Below are positions 15,115 through 20,394 of a DNA stretch of 20,394 nt, in pieces. The notes below the pieces were generated by a model, which was given only the letters and a program-made list of their open reading frames with translations, made no database searches and was not told where the DNA came from. Each line of letters begins with the position of its first letter. The stretch's first letter is position 1. Both the position numbers and the translations under genes were made by a program. Where the stretch lies: positions 1 to 20,394 of the forward strand of contig CAYUKK010000234.1 in assembly GCA_964445305.1 (NCBI GenBank), given 5' to 3'. The stretch comes from CAYUKK01 sp964445305 (lineage in GTDB: Bacteria > Acidobacteriota > Aminicenantia > Aminicenantales > UBA8522).

Positions 15115-15140
15115 TTACTTCCCCATCCTCTGTCTAATAT

Positions 15141-15157
15141 AGCAATTTTCGTGCCAA
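15141..15157 (-). promoter_or_regulatory. Sigma54 (RpoN) promoter of the beta-barrel gene
   Basis: On the minus strand TTGGCACGAAAATTGCT matches the sigma54 consensus at every defined position. GG (15154-15155) and GC (15142-15143) are ten bases apart. The predicted start is near 15130, about 16 bases before the ATG at 15114, leaving room for a ribosome-binding site only. It therefore lacks the long leader of the other two sigma54 promoters in the window. Confidence 0.86.
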
Positions 15158-15177
15158 AAAGAAAGCTCAAACGGACG

Positions 15178-15246
15178 AGTCCCCTTGGCACCCCTCGGCT
15201 TTGTGACCAAAGCCGAACCCCGGCCGCTGCGGACGCTCGGGGGACT
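15178..15246. repeat. GC-rich nested inverted repeats upstream of the sigma54 promoter
   Basis: The inner arms TCGGCTTTG (15195-15203) and CAAAGCCGA (15208-15216) pair perfectly around TGAC. The outer arms AGTCCCC (15178-15184) and GGGGACT (15240-15246) also match. No T-run follows on either strand. The inner palindrome lies about 40-60 bases upstream of the sigma54 -24 element, so it is a candidate activator site or a small mobile palindrome; neither is proven. The rest of this intergenic stretch (15247-15393) shows only a short CGGAGG/CCTCCG palindrome and a CCGCC/GGCGG hairpin. Confidence 0.45.
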
Positions 15247-15393
15247 GGCGCCGCGTCACCCATTCTCAAGAGAGTCCTGTAATTTTCACGGCAGGAGATG
15301 CTTCCGGAGGCTCCTCCGCCCATCATAAGAATAAGAATCTGATGGGGAGGTAAAGTCCCGCCTACGGCGGCGGTTCATGGCTATCCACCTCAA

Positions 15394-17754
15394 TTAGCGA
15401 GAGTTGGTGGCGGAGCGGCTGAGCTCCTGGCCTTTGCGGGCATACTCTGCAGAAAGCAACGGCTGGTTGAGACGGCTATAAAGGTCGGCCAGGAGGAAGT
15501 AGCCAAGAGGAAGTTCTTTGGGCTCGGGCTTGAGCTCAATTCCTTTTTTAACCAGCCGGATGGCTTCCTCATAATTTTCGCCCCGGTTGAGGTAAATCCG
15601 GGCCAGGTAGAAATAGGCGAGGGGGAATTCGGGCGCTATATCGATTGTCATCTTCAGGTATTTTTCCTCGCCTTCCACATTGCCCGTCATCCGATAGAGT
15701 CGAGACACGTTATAGCTCGCTTTGAAGTGGTTCGGCGAATGCTTGATTTCCTCGAGATACGAGTCGATGGCCTTCCGGATTTCCCCCCGTTTTTCCAGGA
15801 GCTGGGCGAGGTTATAGTGGAGGTTGGTGAGCTCGGGGTTTATGGCCATGGCCTGGTCAATGTGCTCCTCGGCCCTGCGAAGCTCGTCCTTAAGGATATA
15901 AATAGCCGCCAGAGCGTTGTGAGAGGCGGCTGAATCCGAGTTGAGGGAGAGGCACTCCGAGTAGTACTTAATCGCCTCGTCGTATTTCTTCTGGTTGAAG
16001 CTCAGTGTCCCCAGGAGATGGTAGAGCTGGGAGTCGTTGAACCCCTGCTTGAGATAGTCGATGATGAACTCCTCGGCTCGGGCCGGCTGTCCCATCATCT
16101 GGTAGGAGTTGGCGATATTGATGACACAGAACGTGTCGTCGGGTTTTCTTTCCAGAGCCTTCTCGAAGGAAGCGATGGCCGCCTCGAAATTCCGCTGCTT
16201 GAAGTGGATATTGCCGAGCGTGAAGTAGGCGTCGCTTATATCCGGGTCCTCGGCGATGATGGCCTCGATAATCCGGATAGCTTCCTCGGCCTGACCGGCC
16301 ATGCCGATTTCCCGGGCACGCGAGAGTTCGTTAAAGACGCCGATTTTGTCCTTCGGGTTGGCGAGCTTCTTGCCCTCAGGCTTGGCCGAACCCGTGAACG
16401 CGCCGACATACCCCAGGGCGGCCAGCTTGGCGCGGGTCTCCTCGTCGATTTTCCGGTAGTCGAGCTCCAGCGCATTCTGGCTCGCCGCGGCCATGAACTT
16501 TGAAGCGCGCTTCTCCAGGTCCGTCAGCAATGAGCGCTCGGCTTCGGCAAGGTTTTTGAGCTCCCGGGGGTCTTTTTCGAGGTCATAGAGCTCGGGTTGC
16601 GGGGCCAGGATAAGTTTGTATCTTCTGTTCTGGAGGGTCCGGAGCTCTGACCAGCCAAAATGGAAGCGGGGGTAAAACGTCTCGGCGTAGGCGTAGGAAT
16701 CTTCATCACGGGAAGGCCGGAAGAAGCGAGGCAGAAGGCTTTTCCCCTGGACCTCGGCCGGAACGGGAAAGCCGGCCATCTCGAGCATCGTCGGCATAAT
16801 GTCGATGAGGGAGACAACCTGGGAGACAGCGAGGCCCTGGAATCTGGCGATCGGAGTGACGAAGATGAGGGGGACGTGGATGGCTTCCTGGTAGACAAAA
16901 AAGCCGTGGGTAGCCTCCTGATGTTGGCCCAGACTCTCCCCGTGGTCAGAGGTAAAAACGAGGATGAGGTTATCGATGAGGCCGGCGTCCTCGAGATAAT
17001 TCCAGAGTCGGTTGATTTGGGAGTCGGTGAAGGCGATTTCGCCGAGATAGGGATGGTTGGGGTATTGGGCGTCATAGGGGCTGGGCGGCTCATAGGGGGT
17101 ATGGGGGTCGTAAAGATGAATCCAGGCGAAAAACTTATCTTCCTTATGGCCGTCGAGCCACTTGAGGGCCTCATCGATAACGGCATTGGCTGGCCGCTGT
17201 ACAGTGCCGAGGGAGATCTTCTCGAATTTGCTCAAATCAAAACGGTCGAAGTAGTAATCGAAGCCCTGGCCGAGTCCCCACTTGGAATCCAGGACATAGG
17301 CGCCGACAAAGGCGGCCGTAGCATAGTCCTGTTCCTTGAAGACTTCGGCCATGGTCTTGAGCTCCTCCGGGACGACGAAGCCGCCGTTATCGCGGACGCC
17401 ATGGAAAAGGGGAAGCGTGCCCGTGAGAATGGACGTGTGGGAGGGAAGAGTGAGGGGTGTCGTGGCCATGCAGCGGTCAAACTTCACCCCTCGCCGGGCA
17501 AAAGAATCGATGGCCGGTGTTTCAATCCGGGGAAAGCCGTAGCAGCGGAGTCTGTCAGCCCGGAGCGTGTCGACAGTGATGAGGATGAAATGGTAATTCC
17601 TGTTGCTTCGAAAGCGAGCGAAGTTCAGGGAGTTCTTTTTTTGGACAATAAACAATACCGAGGCCAGAGCAATACCAAGTGTTGCCAGAGGAATTCCCCA
17701 CCAGCGCCAATTTTTTTTGCGCGTCGGACGGGCACGGGGGGTCCTTGTTTTCAT
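15394..17754 (-). CDS. Second membrane-anchored sulfatase-superfamily/TPR fusion
   Basis: The 786-residue protein has a basic N-terminus (MKTRTPRARPTRKKNW), one transmembrane helix (about 19-38), a sulfatase/alkaline-phosphatase superfamily domain (about 53-420) and about nine TPRs (475-780). Metal-site motifs: TVDTLRAD (D62, D67), DPHTP (216-220), TSDHGESLG (D270, H271) and THG (282-284). The nucleophile motif is TLPSHTSILTG (102-112). Thr102 replaces the sulfatase Cys/Ser and His106 the Arg, exactly as in the paralogue at 6070, so formylglycine cannot form. A periplasm-facing phosphotransferase or phosphodiesterase is the best guess. The start ATG 17754 has GGAG about 11 bases upstream. It is divergent from the GWxTD gene at 18016, 261 bases away. 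Confidence 0.88.
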   Translation of the reverse strand: MKTRTPRARPTRKKNWRWWGIPLATLGIALASVLFIVQKKNSLNFARFRSNRNYHFILITVDTLRADRLRCYGFPRIETPAIDSFARRGVKFDRCMATTPLTLPSHTSILTGTLPLFHGVRDNGGFVVPEELKTMAEVFKEQDYATAAFVGAYVLDSKWGLGQGFDYYFDRFDLSKFEKISLGTVQRPANAVIDEALKWLDGHKEDKFFAWIHLYDPHTPYEPPSPYDAQYPNHPYLGEIAFTDSQINRLWNYLEDAGLIDNLILVFTSDHGESLGQHQEATHGFFVYQEAIHVPLIFVTPIARFQGLAVSQVVSLIDIMPTMLEMAGFPVPAEVQGKSLLPRFFRPSRDEDSYAYAETFYPRFHFGWSELRTLQNRRYKLILAPQPELYDLEKDPRELKNLAEAERSLLTDLEKRASKFMAAASQNALELDYRKIDEETRAKLAALGYVGAFTGSAKPEGKKLANPKDKIGVFNELSRAREIGMAGQAEEAIRIIEAIIAEDPDISDAYFTLGNIHFKQRNFEAAIASFEKALERKPDDTFCVINIANSYQMMGQPARAEEFIIDYLKQGFNDSQLYHLLGTLSFNQKKYDEAIKYYSECLSLNSDSAASHNALAAIYILKDELRRAEEHIDQAMAINPELTNLHYNLAQLLEKRGEIRKAIDSYLEEIKHSPNHFKASYNVSRLYRMTGNVEGEEKYLKMTIDIAPEFPLAYFYLARIYLNRGENYEEAIRLVKKGIELKPEPKELPLGYFLLADLYSRLNQPLLSAEYARKGQELSRSATNSR

Positions 17755-17783
17755 GGGGAATTCAGCTCCATTTCCTTTCGGTC

Positions 17784-17792
17784 ATTATAACA
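17784..17792 (-). promoter_or_regulatory. Extended -10 promoter of the second sulfatase-like/TPR gene
   Basis: On the minus strand TGTTATAAT is a perfect extended -10 (TG at 17791-17792, TATAAT at 17784-17789). No -35 is recognisable. The predicted start is near 17777, about 23 bases before the ATG. It is the same promoter class as at 6018. Confidence 0.6.
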
Positions 17793-17971
17793 TAAATAAT
17801 ATGGCCCGCTTTGTCTTCGATTAACTTTTTCGACGAGGCCCCTCGTCCCTTCGCTCAGACTGGTCGGGGTCGGTTTTTGCCCTCTTGAGCGCCCAAACAA
17901 AGAGATTAATGGAGGCTCAAAGGGGGCGGGGACGAGAGGCATAAAGTTCTCCCCAATGAGGTGGCGAAGGT

Positions 17972-18000
17972 TTGAAAGCAGCGGGGCGTTATGCTAACCT
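17972..18000 (+). promoter_or_regulatory. Candidate promoter of the third GWxTD gene
   Basis: TTGAAA (17972-17977, 5/6), a 17-base spacer ending in an extended TGC, and TAACCT (17995-18000, 3/6). The predicted start is near 18007, leaving about nine bases before ATG 18016 and no Shine-Dalgarno sequence. The -10 is weak. Confidence 0.35.
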
Positions 18001-18015
18001 GAAAGCCTCTTACCC

Positions 18016-20121
18016 ATGAAACGCTCGCTTGTTGTCGCCGGCTCACTCGGCGTTTTGCTTTTGTTGCCCCCCGGGCTTTTTCCTGGTCAGGAGGAGCTTT
18101 TGCCACATCACCGGGAATGGCTCGAGAATGTCTCGCCCATCATGACCAGGACAGAGAGAGATATATTCCAAAAACTCAAGACAAACGAGGAAAGGGAGAA
18201 GTTCATCCGCTTTTTCTGGCGGCAGCGCGACCCCTACCCCGACACGGAAGAGAACGAATTCTACAAAGAGTACATGGACAGGGTCCGTTTCGCCGACCAG
18301 AATTTTGGCCACGGAACATCCAAGCGGGGAAGCCAGACCGAGCGGGGATATTACTACCTTCTCCTGGGTCCGCCGCTCGAACGGCATTTTTTCACCACCC
18401 ATTCCCAGCTCTGGCCGCTCGAGCTCTGGTACTACAAGGGAGAAATCGAATACGGCCTTCCCTCTTATTTCTATCTCATTTTCTACCAGCCGGCCGGGCT
18501 GGGCGAATATCGCCTTTACTCGCCCGGTGTCGAGGGACCCGAGAAGCTCATCGTCCCCGGCACAGCGCTCCGAACTCTGACGCGGAGCTCAGCCTACCAG
18601 TTGATTAAAAAAATCTCCTCCGAGCTGGCCGACGCGTCCTTGAGCTATCTTCCCGGCGAAGCGAGTCTTCTCGCCCCAGCCTTTTCTTCCGCCTCTCTCC
18701 TTGCCTCCATCCGTTCCGTACCGGAAAAAAAATTTTCTGACGCTTACGCCCGCTCCTACCTGAGCTACAAGGACCATGTGGAAACAGAATACTCCCACGC
18801 CTACATCGAGAGCGCTTTTGCCGCCAAAGTCTTCTGGCACGAGGAGGGCTTTTTCCTCCACTGGACGGTCGAGCCAAAAAAGATAAACCTCATCGAGCGG
18901 GAGGGAAGATTCCAGGCAGTTTATAGCTTGATTCTCCGCCTGGAGGAAATGGATGGTCACCTCATCCTGGAGAAAGAGGAGGAGATACCGCTTGCTCTCA
19001 CTGCCGAGCAGGCCAGGGCCCATAGCCGGAGGACTTTTGCCTTTCAGGATATCCTGCCCGTGATTCCCGGCCGCTTCCGGGTTTTTGGCCTCCTCAAGAA
19101 CAAAACAGCTCAGGATTTCACTTCTTTTAGCGGCGATTACGCGGTGCCGGAGAAACGGCCGGCTTTTGGTCCTCTTCTCCTTTATCACAGCCGGGAGAAA
19201 GTCGTCGCCGCGGCCAGCACTTCCCTGCGAGCCTTCACGTTTGGTGGCAACCATTATCTTGTTGATGCAGCCAACGAGTTTGCGGCGACCGAAGCGATGG
19301 GCATTTATGTTCAGGCGAGCTCAAAAGAAGAGTTAGAATCAGCCGCTCCTCTATCGATCCTCGTCGAAGTGCATCCGGTCGATAGCCAAGACATTGTCCT
19401 CAGCCATAAAAAGGATATGAGCCGGGTTGGGGGAGAGGACGGAGTGGGCTTTGATGCGGGAAGTTTTAGCCTTGCCTCACTCAAGCCCGGTTATTATACG
19501 GTTGAGGTTTCCTTAATGAGCGGGGAGGGGAAAAAAATCTCCTCGGCGCGCGAAAACTTTATCCTCCTTACTCGCGCCGAGCCTCTTCTGCCCTGGGTCT
19601 ACGCCCGGGTCCACGGGCCAGCTCAAGCTTCGGAGCGGCTCTCCCTTCTTTCTTCCCAGTATTTCATGACCAAAAAATACGGTGAGGCGGCTCAACTTGC
19701 TGAACGAGCTTTTCGGCTTAGAGATGAACCGGCGACAAGGCTTCTTTATGCCCGGACTCTTTTCGCCTGCGGCCGTCTTAAAGATGCCCTTGAGATGGCG
19801 TTGCCGCTCGAGGAAAAAACCCGCTCTCGAGAGGCGGCTAAAATCGTGGCCGCGAGCTATGCGGGTCTCCATGATTGGCGAAAAGCATTGGTTTATCTGG
19901 AAAGGCTCATGGCCGAAGCGACGGAAACGAGTGTCCTCAACCTGGCCGCCGAATGCTACCTTAACCTGGGTGAACCCGAGAAGGCGATGCCGCTCTTGCG
20001 CCGGTCGCTTGAAGTCGAGCCTAACCAGCAGGACATCAAGGCGCTCTTGGAAGAAGCCGAGAAGAGGACAAGAAAAGAGGCTATTGGTTCCAAAAAATTG
20101 GATGAAAATCCAAAAATTTGA
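18016..20121 (+). CDS. GWxTD-type exported protein with C-terminal TPR repeats
   Basis: The 701-residue protein has a signal peptide (MKRS, hydrophobic to about 20, cleavage near FPGQ). The N-terminal domain keeps the family block FWRQRDPYPDTEENEF (67-82), but the namesake motif is eroded to RGSQTERGYYYLLLGPP (104-120): Gly-Trp is lost, Thr is kept and Asp is Glu. A long beta-rich middle follows, then TPR-like helices from about 545 to 685 (YFMTKKYGEAAQLAERAF, CYLNLGEPEKAMPLLRRSLEV). It is a full-length paralogue of the 10227-12302 gene. The upstream gene is the divergent sulfatase-like/TPR protein. No Shine-Dalgarno sequence precedes the ATG. The last seven codons lie inside the AT-rich block shared with the receptor upstream region. 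Function unknown. Confidence 0.86.
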   Translation: MKRSLVVAGSLGVLLLLPPGLFPGQEELLPHHREWLENVSPIMTRTERDIFQKLKTNEEREKFIRFFWRQRDPYPDTEENEFYKEYMDRVRFADQNFGHGTSKRGSQTERGYYYLLLGPPLERHFFTTHSQLWPLELWYYKGEIEYGLPSYFYLIFYQPAGLGEYRLYSPGVEGPEKLIVPGTALRTLTRSSAYQLIKKISSELADASLSYLPGEASLLAPAFSSASLLASIRSVPEKKFSDAYARSYLSYKDHVETEYSHAYIESAFAAKVFWHEEGFFLHWTVEPKKINLIEREGRFQAVYSLILRLEEMDGHLILEKEEEIPLALTAEQARAHSRRTFAFQDILPVIPGRFRVFGLLKNKTAQDFTSFSGDYAVPEKRPAFGPLLLYHSREKVVAAASTSLRAFTFGGNHYLVDAANEFAATEAMGIYVQASSKEELESAAPLSILVEVHPVDSQDIVLSHKKDMSRVGGEDGVGFDAGSFSLASLKPGYYTVEVSLMSGEGKKISSARENFILLTRAEPLLPWVYARVHGPAQASERLSLLSSQYFMTKKYGEAAQLAERAFRLRDEPATRLLYARTLFACGRLKDALEMALPLEEKTRSREAAKIVAASYAGLHDWRKALVYLERLMAEATETSVLNLAAECYLNLGEPEKAMPLLRRSLEVEPNQQDIKALLEEAEKRTRKEAIGSKKLDENPKI

Positions 20122-20125
20122 ATAA
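20098..20125 (+). repeat. AT-rich block shared with the 2496 locus, possible activator site
   Basis: TTGGATGAAA, then ATC, then CAAAAATTTGAATAA: the same two words as 2496-2522 with a one-base difference in spacing. It contains TTGGAT-GAAA-ATCCAA, a 6-bp hairpin. It begins inside the end of the GWxTD gene and lies about 70 bases before the sigma54 promoter. Confidence 0.45.
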
Positions 20126-20195
20126 TTTGAACGAAAATTTTACTGAGATTTTATGTAAGTCCTTGATTTAGAACAAGATAGTTGGACGGAGTAGG

Positions 20196-20212
20196 TTGGC
20201 ACATATTTTGCT
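20196..20212 (+). promoter_or_regulatory. Sigma54 (RpoN) promoter of the next gene
   Basis: TTGGCACATATTTTGCT: GG (20198-20199) and GC (20210-20211) ten bases apart, matching the consensus except A for G at the eighth base. The predicted start is near 20223. The gene it drives is cut off by the window end. Confidence 0.85.
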
Positions 20213-20259
20213 GGTATTTAAATAATATGTTTTTATATTTTGCATCGCAATTTCTGCGT

Positions 20260-20271
20260 AAAGGAGGTGAT
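20260..20271 (+). promoter_or_regulatory. Orphan anti-16S Shine-Dalgarno in the second leader
   Basis: AAAGGAGGTGAT is a 12-base perfect complement to the bacterial 16S rRNA 3' tail. No ATG, GTG or TTG follows within 5-12 bases, and the presumed gene start is about 115 bases on. It is the counterpart of 2655-2664. Confidence 0.55.
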
Positions 20272-20308
20272 AAATAGAAAAAGCTCAGGTTTCAATTAGG
20301 CTAAGGGA

Positions 20309-20328
20309 GGAGTGAGATTACTCACTCC
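20309..20328 (+). promoter_or_regulatory. Leader hairpin in the second sigma54 leader
   Basis: Perfect 8-bp stem GGAGTGAG (20309-20316) with CTCACTCC (20321-20328) around ATTA. It starts 46 bases after the orphan Shine-Dalgarno sequence, almost the same distance as at the receptor locus. The stem sequences differ, but both begin GGAG and end CTCC. Confidence 0.58.
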
Positions 20329-20349
20329 AGGGCGAGGATTAAGCTTTCA

Positions 20350-20368
20350 CCCCTCAATAAAGGAGGGG
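20350..20368 (+). promoter_or_regulatory. Second leader hairpin covering a GGAGG
   Basis: CCCCTC (20350-20355) pairs with GAGGGG (20363-20368) around AATAAAG, with CTTT/AAAG able to extend it past a two-base bulge. It partly masks the first of two GGAGG sequences; the second, GGAGG at 20376-20380, is left free. Confidence 0.4.
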
Positions 20369-20384
20369 AAAGAAAGGAGGCAAA

Positions 20385-20394
20385 TTGCGTAAGA
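20385..20394 (+). CDS. Possible start of the next gene, cut by the window end
   Basis: TTG CGT AAG at 20385 would read Met-Arg-Lys, a usual beginning of a signal peptide. GGAGG (20376-20380) is only four bases away, which is short. The true start may lie outside the window. The leader resembles that of the TonB-dependent receptor, so another outer-membrane receptor is a guess. Confidence 0.25.

Noticed and set aside
15185..15202. TTGGCAC on the plus strand as another sigma54 site
   Set aside because: Ten bases after the GG there is CT, not GC, and no plus-strand gene follows.
15111..15326. 71-codon minus-strand ORF ending in an ATGA overlap with the beta-barrel start
   Set aside because: No ribosome-binding site; it reads through the GC-rich palindromes and the sigma54 promoter, and its composition is not protein-like.
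16660..17790. 376-codon plus-strand ORF opposite the second sulfatase-like gene
   Set aside because: Antisense shadow; the minus-strand frame carries clear sulfatase-superfamily and TPR motifs.
17831..17846. GACGAGG/CCTCGTC palindrome between the divergent genes
   Set aside because: No T-run on either strand and both genes point away, so it is not a terminator; no link to either promoter is visible.
20312..20392. 26-codon GTG-started ORF in the second sigma54 leader, parallel to the 26-codon leader ORF of the receptor
   Set aside because: The start is inside the hairpin stem with a GGAGG only one base away, and the peptide has no similarity to the other one; equal length looks accidental.

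Overview
The window looks like chromosomal DNA from a Gram-negative (diderm) bacterium, most plausibly a member of Acidobacteriota or Candidatus Aminicenantes. The evidence is an LptF/LptG-type permease end, a TonB-dependent receptor with an N-terminal carboxypeptidase-regulatory-like domain, several signal-peptide or lipoprotein genes, three GWxTD-domain proteins and two sulfatase-superfamily/TPR fusions. This combination is typical of those groups; the phylum call is inference. No tRNA, rRNA, CRISPR or transposase gene was recognised.

Layout. 1-138: 3' end of an LptG/LptF-like permease. 137-1041: a bifunctional-nuclease (DUF151) gene on the minus strand with a near-perfect sigma70 promoter, bracketed by two directly repeated 155-180 bp elements with GGGGAC/GTCCCC inverted ends. 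1047-2339: endonuclease Q (PHP domain, Zn finger, C-terminal QLNLF that resembles a beta-clamp-binding motif). 2340-2760: a long regulatory gap with a sigma54 promoter and a structured leader. 2761-5838: TonB-dependent receptor, closed by a strong terminator. 6070-8277: sulfatase-like/TPR membrane protein. 8288-12302: minus-strand operon of GWxTD-TPR protein, GWxTD lipoprotein and a TPR protein, perhaps transcribed as a leaderless mRNA. 12435-13910: two exported proteins (DOMON/CBM9-like, and unknown). 14047-15114: outer-membrane beta-barrel protein behind a second sigma54 promoter. 15394-17754: second sulfatase-like/TPR protein. 18016-20121: third GWxTD protein, divergent from it. 20122-20394: a third sigma54 promoter and a leader with the same architecture as the receptor leader, ending at the presumed start of the next gene.

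How it may work together. All three sigma54 promoters (TTGGCAC-N5-TTGCT, exact GG-N10-GC spacing) stand before surface-protein genes or an unseen gene with a receptor-like leader. This suggests a sigma54-controlled outer-membrane regulon. Two of them share an upstream AT-rich block, an orphan perfect anti-16S Shine-Dalgarno sequence and a hairpin at nearly constant spacing. Around them lie two copies of a sulfatase-like/TPR + GWxTD/TPR module. Both sulfatase-like enzymes carry Thr where true sulfatases have the Cys/Ser that becomes formylglycine, so they are more likely phospho-transferases/hydrolases, or inactive, than sulfatases. Most products are predicted to sit in the periplasm, inner-membrane outer face or outer membrane, so the region looks devoted to the cell envelope; substrate and function remain unknown.
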